A stretch of DNA of 64,000 bases from Armatimonadota bacterium (GTDB taxonomy: Bacteria > Armatimonadota > Fimbriimonadia > Fimbriimonadales > Fimbriimonadaceae): assembly GCA_025360125.1 (NCBI GenBank), contig JANYCU010000021.1, forward strand, positions 124,001 through 188,000. Reading direction: 5' to 3'. A program made the position numbers and the translations under genes. Positions 25,782-34,211 of the stretch are shown here, in pieces. Every line of letters starts with the position of its first letter. The stretch's first letter is position 1. The notes below the pieces were generated by a model that was not told the origin of the DNA, made no database searches, and was given only the letters and a program-made list of their open reading frames with translations.

Positions 25782-26765
25782 TTAATCCCTCGCCCAGAAC
25801 ATTTCGCCAGCGGATTCTTGGATGACACTCTGCTGAAGGACGTCAAGCGCCTTTCGGAGGCCTTCCATCGGGTTCATGAGGCCGTCTTCGTGCTCGATGC
25901 TAAGGACATAGTCGTAACCGACGGTTCGAAGAACGCTGCAGAAGTCTTTCCACCATTCGACTCCGTGACCATAGCCGACTGAGCGGAAGACCCAGGAGCG
26001 CTTGGATATCTCGCCGTATGACTTCGTATCGAGGTTTCCGTTGAGGCTGGATGTATAAGGGTCGATGCGGGCGTCTTTTGCGTGAACGTGTACGATCGCG
26101 CCTTCTTGGCCGAGCTGTCGGACCGCCGCAATCGGGTCAATTCCTTGCCACCACAGGTGGGAAGGATCAAAGTTAGCGCCGACGTAGTCGCCGTCTTTGC
26201 CGATGCCGTTTCTGAGTTTGAGAAGAGTATCGTTTGAGTAGCAAACGAAGCCGGGGTGCATTTCGATGCCGAACTTGACGTTGTGTTGCTTGAGGAATGC
26301 AGCCTGCTCCTTCCAATACGGAAGGACGGACGAGTTCCATTGCCACTCGAGGATGTCTCGGAATTCATCGGGCCAGGCGCAGGTGACCCAGTTTGGATTC
26401 GTTGCGTTTGGGCCATCGCCAGGGCAGCCGCTGAATCCGTTGACGACTCCGATTCCGAGCATCGAAGCCAACTTCACGCCTTGAACAAACGCATTGTGAT
26501 GATCTGTTGCTATTTCTTTGACCGGGTGAAGCGGGTTGCCGTGGCACGAGAGCGCAGAAAGGATAAGACCTCGGCTTTCGATCTTATGCATCAAGGCGTC
26601 GCGCTCGGCCTTCGATTCGAGCAGTTTTTCGATGTCGAGGTGAGCCTTGCCGGGATACGCTCCACAGCCAATTTCTACTGCCTGAATGCCTTCTGCTACG
26701 CAGATATCGAGGGCTTCTTCAAGCGGTTTGTCTCCAAAGAGAGCGATGAACAATCCAATCTTCAT
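25782..26765 (-). CDS. Sugar phosphate isomerase/epimerase (xylose isomerase-like TIM barrel)
   Basis: This 327-residue TIM-barrel protein of the AP endonuclease 2 family has likely metal ligands in AVEIGCGAYPG, GIEMHPGFVCYSND, ANFDPSHLWWQGIDP, IVHVHAKDARID and LSIEHEDGLM. Family members epimerise or isomerise ketoses and related polyols; the close relatives in dehydrogenase clusters act in inositol or rare-sugar catabolism. No partner gene is adjacent, so the substrate is unknown. The N-terminal MKIGLFIALFGD is a typical start. Confidence 0.88.
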   Translation of the reverse strand: MKIGLFIALFGDKPLEEALDICVAEGIQAVEIGCGAYPGKAHLDIEKLLESKAERDALMHKIESRGLILSALSCHGNPLHPVKEIATDHHNAFVQGVKLASMLGIGVVNGFSGCPGDGPNATNPNWVTCAWPDEFRDILEWQWNSSVLPYWKEQAAFLKQHNVKFGIEMHPGFVCYSNDTLLKLRNGIGKDGDYVGANFDPSHLWWQGIDPIAAVRQLGQEGAIVHVHAKDARIDPYTSSLNGNLDTKSYGEISKRSWVFRSVGYGHGVEWWKDFCSVLRTVGYDYVLSIEHEDGLMNPMEGLRKALDVLQQSVIQESAGEMFWARD

Positions 26766-26830
26766 TCCGCGTTGAGTTTATCCAACGGGGAGCCAAGAAT
26801 TTCGACTAATATAAGTCAATTGGTAAAGCT

Positions 26831-27160
26831 ATGTTTCTAGTTCAATATTTCCCAAGCATTCTGTGGGTGACTGTTTGTTTTTTTCAAGCAATGGTTATGA
26901 TGAGTTTGATTCACATCGTCACCGACTTAGAAAAGCTGACTGAACGGAAGACTTTGCCTAACAATTGGTCCTTCCAGAAGAAAGTTTGGTTCTCCGTTGC
27001 ACTCTTTTCTTCTATGATGGTCGGGACCATGGTTGGATTCCGCGAAGTCATTAGCCAAATGCAAAACGAGTCACAAATTCGCATTATTAGTGATAATTCA
27101 GGACGAATTGAAATGCTCGAAAAAGAAATCAAGGAATTAAAAGCCAAACTCCCGAAGTAA
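26831..27160 (+). CDS. Small two-helix membrane protein with C-terminal coiled coil
   Basis: This 109-residue protein has two hydrophobic segments (about 5-28, SILWVTVCFFQAMVMMSLIH, and about 51-68, VWFSVALFSSMMVGTMVG). A charged helix with heptad-like spacing follows (SGRIEMLEKEIKELKAKLPK). No family is recognised. It is divergent from the sugar isomerase gene and stands alone. The codon and composition pattern look genuinely coding, but function cannot be proposed. Confidence 0.55.
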   Translation: MFLVQYFPSILWVTVCFFQAMVMMSLIHIVTDLEKLTERKTLPNNWSFQKKVWFSVALFSSMMVGTMVGFREVISQMQNESQIRIISDNSGRIEMLEKEIKELKAKLPK

Positions 27161-27230
27161 TAGGTGGCCTGTTTTCTCATTGAGTCACCTCTCCTCTAGA
27201 ATGTTGCCCACCCCTTGGGAAACTTCGTTT

Positions 27231-27402
27231 CCTCTGGTTCGTTCCTCGCCCTTGGTTGCTCCGCAACTCCCCCCGAGGGTGTAGCTATGTTCAGTTTCTT
27301 CTTTCGGAGTCTCCCTAAAGTCGAAAAACATTTGTTCTTGGGGAATTGTCAACGCTACGCCCTCGGGGGAGTCGGAAAGCGAGGAACGAGTGAACCGGAG
27401 GG
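27231..27402. repeat. Large imperfect inverted repeat (about 50-bp arms)
   Basis: The left arm (27231-27285) and the reverse complement of the right arm (27354-27402) share GGTTC, CGTTCCTCGC, CTCCCCCGAGGG and GTAGC in the same order, with small gaps. The intervening 68 nt contain no gene. The arms would fold into a long hairpin of about 170 nt. The form is that of a miniature inverted-repeat element or a structured intergenic repeat. No transposase is present. Confidence 0.7.
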
Positions 27403-27437
27403 GGTGTCTTTCCGAGCTACCTAGATCCCAATCTGCA

Positions 27438-27926
27438 CTACGAGACAGCCGCAACGGCCGTTCGGATGGCGTCGAAGTTGATCATATCCAGAGTAGTTGG
27501 GGTGACTTCGGAGTAGGTGATTGTTCCTTGCTTGTCGATCACGAATGCAGCCCGCAACGACGCCGGACCCATCCCAGAAAGACTTTCGAGGACGACATCG
27601 TATAATTGAGTCACGCTATGAGTAAAGTCGCTGATCATTGGAATCGTGATTCCGTCAGCTTTGCCCCAAGCTTCTTGGCAATAAGCCGAGTCAACCGAGA
27701 CTCCGTAGACAACCGCGCCAGGAATCTCTTGTGTTCCGTTGCTCAGCTGGCAAAACTCGTCGGTGCAGACGTGAGTAAAGGCTCCGGGAACGAACAGCAG
27801 CACGACAATATCCTTGCCTAAATGGTCGGTCAAACTGACATCACTCATGCCAGATGCTGTCTTGCGGCGAAGAGTGAAAAGAGGTGCTTTAGTACCGGGA
27901 GTTAGGGCCATGCGAATATTATCCAC
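27438..27926 (-). CDS. Peroxiredoxin (AhpC/TSA family)
   Basis: This 162-residue thioredoxin-fold protein has the peroxidatic motif PGAFTHVCTDEFC (about 47-59), fitting P-x3-T-x2-C with the catalytic Cys after HV. GVSVDSAYCQEAWGK gives a second Cys that could resolve. AFVIDKQGTITYSEVTP is the usual later strand. It reduces hydroperoxides using thiol donors in the cytoplasm. The first five residues may be extra, with MALTPGTKAPLF an alternative start. Confidence 0.93.
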   Translation of the reverse strand: MDNIRMALTPGTKAPLFTLRRKTASGMSDVSLTDHLGKDIVVLLFVPGAFTHVCTDEFCQLSNGTQEIPGAVVYGVSVDSAYCQEAWGKADGITIPMISDFTHSVTQLYDVVLESLSGMGPASLRAAFVIDKQGTITYSEVTPTTLDMINFDAIRTAVAAVS

Positions 27927-27985
27927 AATTGGAGGGCTGGAAGTGGGTTACTTGACACCTGTAGGGCTTGAATTTGCGGGCTGGA

Positions 27986-28140
27986 AGAGTGTGTTGCATG
28001 GATTATCGTGCTTCTGCTTTCTTAAGCCTCAACAGCAAAGTCTTAGGTTAATGAGAGCAAGTTCGGGATTCTAGAGTTCCTCGACTCGTTTGCATTTGAG
28101 GCAGCTAGTCTGAGCCTTCCGCATCCGTGCAACACTCTTT
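27986..28140. repeat. Degenerate inverted repeat in intergenic gap
   Basis: AGAGTGTGTTGCATGGAT (27986-28003) and ATCCGTGCAACACTCTTT (28123-28140) are near reverse complements (about 15 of 18 with a 2-nt gap). They lie in the 234-nt gap between the peroxiredoxin gene and carB. The region has no gene. It may be a decayed relative of other palindromic intergenic elements in the window. Confidence 0.4.
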
Positions 28141-28160
28141 GGAAGCCCTTGCTCCATCGA

Positions 28161-29831
28161 CTACGCGAGAACGAAATATTCGTCCAGTCGCTTGCATTGG
28201 CTCATCATCGGGTCTGAGTAGATTTCCAACGCATGAACCAACGCGCTCGCGGTATCGATGGCGGTGACACACGGAACGCCTGTTTCAATGCATGCCCGAC
28301 GGATGCGGGCCGCTTCGCTTTCGCTCGTCTCGGTAAGACTAGCGGTGTTAATCATCATGCTGACTCCGCCATCCATGATAAGGTCGAGCAAGTTCGGCGA
28401 ACCAGCCTGAATCTTATTGATGCTATCGCAGGCGATTCCTCGGCTTTGAAGGTAACTGGCCGTTCCGGGAGTGGAGACGACCTTTCGTCCGCTGGCAAGC
28501 AGTCGGCGACCAATGTCAACCGCTTGTTCCTTGTCTTGGTCTCTGACCGTAATACAGACTGCGCCAGACCCTTTGAAGTTGATTCCTGCCGCCAGCAAGG
28601 CTTTGTAAAGAGCGGCTTCGTAGGTTGAATCCACACCCATCACTTCACCAGTTGACTTCATCTCAGGACCAAGGCTCGGTTCGACTTTTCGCAGCTTTTG
28701 GAAGCTAAAGACTGGGGCTTTGACTGCGTAAACAGGCGAGACTCCGGTGGTCGCCAGCGCGGACTCGACTTCCTGAATGGCGCCCTTAAACATTGGTGCA
28801 TGTTTGACACCCTTTTCTCCCATGTACGGTTTGCCGTTCTCGGCATTGAGCGACCATAATCCGGTCGAGTATCCGAGGTCCGATAATTTTTCGCCCATCA
28901 TGGCACGGGTGGCGAGGTCGACCATCGGTATTCCAGTGACCTTACTGAGGAATGGAACGGTTCGGCTTGCCCGAGGATTGACTTCGAGGATATAGCTGAC
29001 CCCATCGACTATGACGAATTGGATGTTGACGAGGCCTTTGGCTTTTATGGCCCGGCCGATCGATATACCCATTCGACACATGTCTGTGAGTTCTTCGGGC
29101 GTGATGGATACGGGCGGATAGATCGCCATTGAGTCACCGCTGTGAACTCCGGCGCGCTCGATGTGCTCCATGATTCCAGGAATCAGAACGGTTTCGCCGT
29201 CACAAATAAGGTCAACCTCGGCTTCTTTTCCGAGGAGGTACTTGTCTACGAGAACTGGCTGTCCAGGGTTCGCGGCTTCGGCTTCCATGTAGAACCCTTT
29301 CAAGTGTTCCTCGCTGAAAACGATTTCCATCGCTCGGCCACCGAGAACGAAGCTTGGACGGACTAAGACGGGGTAACCGACTTCCTCGGCAACGATTCGG
29401 GCTTCGGCCAGAGATCGAACGGCTTTGCCTTTCGGTCGTTGAAAATCTAGTTTTTCGAGAAGTGCGTCGAACTGCTCTCGGTCTTCCGCTTCGGCGATGG
29501 CGGCAGGTGAAGTGCCAAGGACTTGTATTCCTCGATCAGAAAGGCCTTGGGCGAGGTTGATGGCGGTTTGCCCGCCGAATTGACACACGACACCCATCGG
29601 TTCTTCGTGGCTGATTACATCCATCACGTCTTCAAGAGTTACGGGTTCGAAATAGAGGCCGTTGGAGGTGTCAAAGTCGGTGGAGACGGTTTCGGGGTTG
29701 TTGTTGATTAAGATTGCTCGGTAACCCATGTCTCGCAAAGACCACACGCAATGAACACAAGAATAGTCGAATTCAATGCCTTGACCGATACGAATCGGTC
29801 CAGAGCCAAGTACGAGAACCGTTTCACCCAT
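28161..29831 (-). CDS. carB: Carbamoyl-phosphate synthase large subunit, C-terminal half (split CarB2)
   Basis: This 556-residue protein corresponds only to the second half of CarB. It begins METVLVLGSGPIRIGQGIE-like (MGETVLVLGSGPIRIGQG), the start of the carbamate-phosphorylating ATP-grasp unit. It continues PETVSTDFDTSNGLYFEPV, PSFVLGGRAMEIVFSEEHL and EVNPRASRTVPFLSKVTG, and ends in the allosteric MGS domain (VSTPGTASYLQSRGIACD). The N-terminal half is not adjacent: the next gene upstream, about 30 nt away, is unrelated. Split carB is known in some thermophiles and methanogens. The product would feed arginine and pyrimidine synthesis. Confidence 0.93.
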   Translation of the reverse strand: MGETVLVLGSGPIRIGQGIEFDYSCVHCVWSLRDMGYRAILINNNPETVSTDFDTSNGLYFEPVTLEDVMDVISHEEPMGVVCQFGGQTAINLAQGLSDRGIQVLGTSPAAIAEAEDREQFDALLEKLDFQRPKGKAVRSLAEARIVAEEVGYPVLVRPSFVLGGRAMEIVFSEEHLKGFYMEAEAANPGQPVLVDKYLLGKEAEVDLICDGETVLIPGIMEHIERAGVHSGDSMAIYPPVSITPEELTDMCRMGISIGRAIKAKGLVNIQFVIVDGVSYILEVNPRASRTVPFLSKVTGIPMVDLATRAMMGEKLSDLGYSTGLWSLNAENGKPYMGEKGVKHAPMFKGAIQEVESALATTGVSPVYAVKAPVFSFQKLRKVEPSLGPEMKSTGEVMGVDSTYEAALYKALLAAGINFKGSGAVCITVRDQDKEQAVDIGRRLLASGRKVVSTPGTASYLQSRGIACDSINKIQAGSPNLLDLIMDGGVSMMINTASLTETSESEAARIRRACIETGVPCVTAIDTASALVHALEIYSDPMMSQCKRLDEYFVLA

Positions 29832-29861
29832 CAAAGGGTTATTTTACCGGAGGCAGGCCCT

Positions 29862-32378
29862 CTAAACCACGCGGATTTCGATTTCTTTTAGGCGACCCGC
29901 TTCGACAGTAGCGTTCAGGAGAAGGACACCGTCCTGAATGGTGAATTCGGCGCCTTCGACGGAAAAATTTGTGCCCCACAAGCCATCGACTGAGATCGTT
30001 GCTTTGCGCTTCATCGCCTCGGTTGGATTGTCGAGGACGATTTTTGCCCATTGGAGGTTAATGTCAAATTCAAGGCAGTCGATTTTGGCACCGTCGACTT
30101 CGACAATGAGGTTAAGATGGCGTACGACGATGCGGCGTCCGACTCCGTCCCAAGGCTCTAAGCGAAGGATGGTCATTCCATCTTTCGGATACGATTCGAA
30201 ATGAAGGCCGGTCGGAACGAAACCTCGATCAATCGCAGTGAGCAGATATCCCGTCGAATACCGGAGGTAATCGGCGAGGGCAAAGCCGATATCGCCCGTG
30301 TAGGCGATGACGCCACGCTGGCTTGAACCAAGGTCGGGGCAGAATCCCATGCTGGCCGCTCCGTCGCCGCGCACAAGGCACCACGGAGCCAACATTCCTG
30401 CGGTTGCGAGACGAAGGCCTGCTTCGTCGAGACGGGTGTAGTCGCGCTTGAGCCATGTGGTCATGGCGAGCGATGACGCAACCGACGTGTACGACGGGAA
30501 GACTTCGCTGAAATCAGGCAAATACGGATGTAGCTCATAGTCAACGGTCGGACGAGGCTCGGCGCCGAAGGACCACCAGTTAGGCGATGGCGATTTATGG
30601 GAGAGGCAGAGTTGCTCAACTGATCCGGTTGCACTCATGGAATCTTCCAGCTCGGCCACGGTTCCGACTTCTTCGAGGGTGGTCAGCGAGAAGTAGCGCC
30701 CGTTCCAGAATGGCAGTCGAGCTTTTTCGAGGAATCCTTTGCGCAGCGTCTTCCATTCTTCGAATTGATACAACTCTCCTGCGCCATAAAGGGCCTGAGC
30801 GACATAGCCTTCGCGGTCGGCAAACTTGAGGAGTCCGCGGACAAGCTCATGGGCGAGGTCAATGAATTCTTCTCGCTTTCGACTTAGTTTTGAATTATTG
30901 GCCAGATCTGCGCACGACAAGTAGAATTTGGCCGCTAGCACGTATAGCTGGGCCCGGCTGGCGTCCATCGCCACAGAATCTCGCCACGGAGGACAGATGG
31001 CCCCAAACGAGCCTTGGCCAGGTTTATGAAATCGTTTGAGAAGGAACTTCTCAATATAGTCGTCGATCACTTTGACCTCGTCAGGATCAAAGTAGATGCG
31101 ATTCTTTTCGACCAAAAACGTTGCGTCGGCAAGGCTGGAAATGATGCACCACGCGTTATCAAATTCGGATATTTGGCGAGGCTCTTCGGTGAGGTCCATC
31201 GGCAGGATTCCGAATTCAAAAGGTCCTTCTTTAGCGACTTGGTGCTTACAAATCCATGCCGCACGTTTCATCGCGAGATCCTTGATCGGCTCGATGATCA
31301 TGAGGTGGGCCCAGGACTCGCGGCCGTCCATGTCCTTTACAATCAAGCGGTTTTGTCCGGCTCTCACGGACCGGATCGTTACCGTCCCGCCAAACTCATC
31401 TGATTCGGAATCAAGTTCAGCTTCCTCATCGTCCGAACTGAACTCAGTTGGCCGAGTGCCTGATACTTCAACCACAGCGGTGGCATCCATCGGAATTACG
31501 CAACCGGGCACAGGTCGGAATGTCGGGACTCCGTATTCGGCCAGAGCCATGGGAATATCGTATCCATGCTTTGCCAGGACTGGTGCGAAGCAGATTTGGA
31601 AAGTGGCCTCTTCCTTGGGTTCCATGATCAGGGTCGTGTGATCGTAGAACCACTCGCCCCAATCTTCCCGGTCAATCGTGGCCCTTGAGTGGACATAAAC
31701 GATGGGGAAACCTTGCCAACCTGGCGTGGTTCGGAGCGACATCGGCGAACTGTGGGCAAATTCCCAAATCGTGTCCTTTCCAGGAAAAATGAGCAGACCA
31801 GGCGGATCGCCACACACCTTCTTGGCGACGACGTAGCTACCCGCGCCACCAATGTGCTTTTGAACGATCGTTCGCTCGGTAAGCAGAGCATTCATGCCTT
31901 CGTCCGAAATTGGAAAGCCATCAAGTGAAGTCTGCATGCAAAGCGGGAATCCGAGTTCTCCGATTTCAATACTGTGACGGCTTTTATTTTTGATGATGAT
32001 ATCCCAACAGATGACCCCTGGTCGTTCGGGATCTTCGAAGAATTTGCCTTTCACCGATAGGTCGCTGAGCAGGGAGAACTCGTATTCGATATCGACTTGG
32101 CTCTCGCCAATGACGGGATCTCCTCCAGTGTTTCGACTGACGATCCACGGCTCGTCGGGCCCGGTGCGGACTCCCAGTAGGATAGACCCGGGAACGTACT
32201 CTTCGGTGGTCTCATCGCCCATCGGCATGGGTCCGGCGACAAATTGCTGGTCGCCACCAAATGGGCTGCCGCTTTCGTTGACCCATAAACTGGTCATTCG
32301 TCCGGCGGGCCCAAAGTTGAGACTGAGGTTAGGCGTGTTTAATTCGGCAGTATCAAATCCGAATTCAAAGTCATCCAT
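29862..32378 (-). CDS. Large protein of unknown function, possibly glycosidase-like architecture
   Basis: The 838-residue protein lacks a signal peptide (start MDDFEFGFDTAELNTPNLSL). The first 330 residues look beta-rich (LLSDLSVKGKFFEDPERPGV, FPIVYVHSRATIDREDWGEW), with an acidic linker rich in Asp, Glu and Ser (SSDDEEAELDSESDEF, about 315-330). A helical region follows (about 390-720; EFDNAWCIISSLADATFLVE, ASRAQLYVLAAKFYLSCADL) reminiscent of (alpha/alpha)6 barrels, with a beta-rich C-terminus. That order is seen in several glycoside hydrolase and related families, but I cannot name one. Neighbours give no help. Confidence 0.55.
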   Translation of the reverse strand: MDDFEFGFDTAELNTPNLSLNFGPAGRMTSLWVNESGSPFGGDQQFVAGPMPMGDETTEEYVPGSILLGVRTGPDEPWIVSRNTGGDPVIGESQVDIEYEFSLLSDLSVKGKFFEDPERPGVICWDIIIKNKSRHSIEIGELGFPLCMQTSLDGFPISDEGMNALLTERTIVQKHIGGAGSYVVAKKVCGDPPGLLIFPGKDTIWEFAHSSPMSLRTTPGWQGFPIVYVHSRATIDREDWGEWFYDHTTLIMEPKEEATFQICFAPVLAKHGYDIPMALAEYGVPTFRPVPGCVIPMDATAVVEVSGTRPTEFSSDDEEAELDSESDEFGGTVTIRSVRAGQNRLIVKDMDGRESWAHLMIIEPIKDLAMKRAAWICKHQVAKEGPFEFGILPMDLTEEPRQISEFDNAWCIISSLADATFLVEKNRIYFDPDEVKVIDDYIEKFLLKRFHKPGQGSFGAICPPWRDSVAMDASRAQLYVLAAKFYLSCADLANNSKLSRKREEFIDLAHELVRGLLKFADREGYVAQALYGAGELYQFEEWKTLRKGFLEKARLPFWNGRYFSLTTLEEVGTVAELEDSMSATGSVEQLCLSHKSPSPNWWSFGAEPRPTVDYELHPYLPDFSEVFPSYTSVASSLAMTTWLKRDYTRLDEAGLRLATAGMLAPWCLVRGDGAASMGFCPDLGSSQRGVIAYTGDIGFALADYLRYSTGYLLTAIDRGFVPTGLHFESYPKDGMTILRLEPWDGVGRRIVVRHLNLIVEVDGAKIDCLEFDINLQWAKIVLDNPTEAMKRKATISVDGLWGTNFSVEGAEFTIQDGVLLLNATVEAGRLKEIEIRVV

Positions 32379-32417
32379 TGGCTAACATTATAGTGAAATA
32401 GGGTATCAAACGCACTG

Positions 32418-32876
32418 GTGTTCGAACGACTTGCTGTAATTGGTTTTGGAGATTTTGCCTCGGCGTCATACGTCGCAGCTTCAATTGCCAATTTTTACGG
32501 CGATCGGGAGATTGAAATTTACGCATGGGATGAGAACAAAGAACGATGCGATGCGATGTGTCGAGTGCTCCGAATCTTCTTGCGCACCAAGCAAATTCGA
32601 TACCGGGTTTTTAGTATTGAGTCTCGAGAAGCCGTTCTCACCGGAGCGCAAGGTTTGGTCAACTGTAGTGGATTTCCCATGGGCGGCCTAAACCTCGAAA
32701 TTCCCATCTTTGACGTGATGAGCAATCTGTGGTGGGAACCGATGCCTCGCGAAAAGGCAACTCTTGATGCGGAAAAGTTTCAGGTTCTGCGGTGGATCAA
32801 CAAGGAAGAGTATCCGTCCGTGTTCTTGCACGAAAATCGGGCTTCGCCTTTGGTTCAGTGGCTGAACGACCTCTAG
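32418..32876 (+). CDS. Rossmann-like nucleotide-binding protein, short
   Basis: This 152-residue protein starts at GTG 32418. The N-terminus FERLAVIGFGDFASASYVAA resembles the first beta-alpha unit of NAD-binding folds, and IEIYAWDENKERCDAMCRVL looks like the second strand ending in an acidic residue, as in family 4 glycosidase-type Rossmann domains. It is too short to contain a catalytic domain of that family. It could be a relic or a stand-alone binding protein. It is divergent from the 838-residue gene and converges on the acetyltransferase-like gene, overlapping it by 4 nt. Confidence 0.45.
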   Translation: MFERLAVIGFGDFASASYVAASIANFYGDREIEIYAWDENKERCDAMCRVLRIFLRTKQIRYRVFSIESREAVLTGAQGLVNCSGFPMGGLNLEIPIFDVMSNLWWEPMPREKATLDAEKFQVLRWINKEEYPSVFLHENRASPLVQWLNDL

Positions 32877-34171
32877 GCTACTTCTCCACTGATTTGTCGC
32901 AATCGAATCGTCGCTCGGGCTCGCTGAACGGGCTTAGCCGTCGAGAGGGCTTCCATTGCCCGACTTTCGTGGGTCTCAATTACCTGTCGAATTCGGGGCA
33001 AAATAGTTTGCTTGGCAATCGTGACGTCAATAATCTGATTAACTGCCTCGGCGTTCCAACGGCGTTGCCAATTCGCATTGCCACGAAGCAAATTTAGGGT
33101 AAGAATTCCATCGCGAATAGCTACGCGAAACGTCTCGGTTTGGAGCACAAACAGCGGACTATACTTAGCCCATTCTGGGTCAAATCCACTGTAATGAGCA
33201 ATCATCATTGATTTGCTCTTAAGGAAAACTTGTCCAGCGATGATTTCGTTATTGACCTTTAAGACTCGCAACTCGGCTTGCCCTGCGGGAATCATTGTTT
33301 TCATTGCTTCGAGGAGTAATGACTTCTGTCTTGGATCAGCAAAGTAATCAATGTGAAGGAGACTGTCGTCCTCGTAGGTTCTCTTCTTGTGGAGACGGAC
33401 TAGCTTTGAGACCGCGGGTTGGATGTCCTTTCCTGAAACTGATTCAATTTGAAATTCAAAACCGTCACGTTTCAACTTTTTTGGATAGTACGGAATGTTC
33501 TCTCGCATCGACTTGGACAGCGTTGATAGAAAAGATTCCCATGTTGAAGGAAGCTCGGAATATTCAGACCCTCGCATGTATTGTTGAACTACGACGGAGT
33601 TGCTCTTCGATTCGATCATGGAACAACCTTCAAATCCTCGGCCAAATCGACGATAGGCAATGATATCCCACGGCCCCCATTGCATCGCTTTCTTGAGTTC
33701 TTGGTGAACTACGCTCAAAACCTTCTCTCGCACTGCCGGGCGATTGCTGACTGCGAGTATTGGTTCTTCGGTTAGCCCGTTGCTGCCAATTCCTGACTGA
33801 AAGCCAAGCATCCAGAGTTTTCGCAGAGTCAAGGGCGATACTCGCTTTTTCCACGAGAAGGGGATAATCCCAACGATCTCGTTGCCTTGCCGGCAAATGA
33901 GAGTGACAAATTCTTGGCCCTGGCCGTAAACATTGATCCAGCTCAGAATCCAATTCCAAGAAAGATAAGGCGACGCATCGGGATCAAGAGCGATAAGGGA
34001 CTCCCAAACTTCTTTGAGAGACAACAATGCTTCGACTCCGGGCACCATGTTGACTCGCATTGAATTCGTGGATTGACTAGAATCGACGCTTATTGTCGGT
34101 GCGAAAGCCGCTGCTCGCAGCGTGTTTCCGACCTTAAATCCCTGGCTTGTTGAGTCCTTCCTTGGCTTCAC
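32873..34171 (-). CDS. GNAT-fold acetyltransferase, CelD/BcsL-like
   Basis: The 432-residue protein has the pattern of CelD-type (Acetyltransf_6) proteins linked to exopolysaccharide or cellulose biosynthesis. It shows LEALLSLKEVWESLIALDPD-like spacing, SPYLSWNWILSWINVYGQG, LICRQGNEIVGIIPFSWKK, and later AELRVLKVNNEIIAGQVFLK and MMIAHYSGFDPEWAKYSPLF. Such enzymes are thought to add acyl groups to surface sugars or lipids. The first 40 residues are poorly conserved in appearance; an internal start such as MRVNMVPGVEALL is possible. No polysaccharide genes adjoin it. Confidence 0.75.
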   Translation of the reverse strand: MKPRKDSTSQGFKVGNTLRAAAFAPTISVDSSQSTNSMRVNMVPGVEALLSLKEVWESLIALDPDASPYLSWNWILSWINVYGQGQEFVTLICRQGNEIVGIIPFSWKKRVSPLTLRKLWMLGFQSGIGSNGLTEEPILAVSNRPAVREKVLSVVHQELKKAMQWGPWDIIAYRRFGRGFEGCSMIESKSNSVVVQQYMRGSEYSELPSTWESFLSTLSKSMRENIPYYPKKLKRDGFEFQIESVSGKDIQPAVSKLVRLHKKRTYEDDSLLHIDYFADPRQKSLLLEAMKTMIPAGQAELRVLKVNNEIIAGQVFLKSKSMMIAHYSGFDPEWAKYSPLFVLQTETFRVAIRDGILTLNLLRGNANWQRRWNAEAVNQIIDVTIAKQTILPRIRQVIETHESRAMEALSTAKPVQRARATIRLRQISGEVA

Positions 34172-34211
34172 ACCCTAAGTGATGCAAAATATATACCAAA
34201 GAGGTCGCAGT

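Noticed and set aside
27185..27454. Overlapping open frames on both strands in the inverted-repeat region
   Set aside because: They coincide with the inverted repeat, have odd low-complexity composition (PEGV, TRGNE), and no start signal; the repeat explains the openness.
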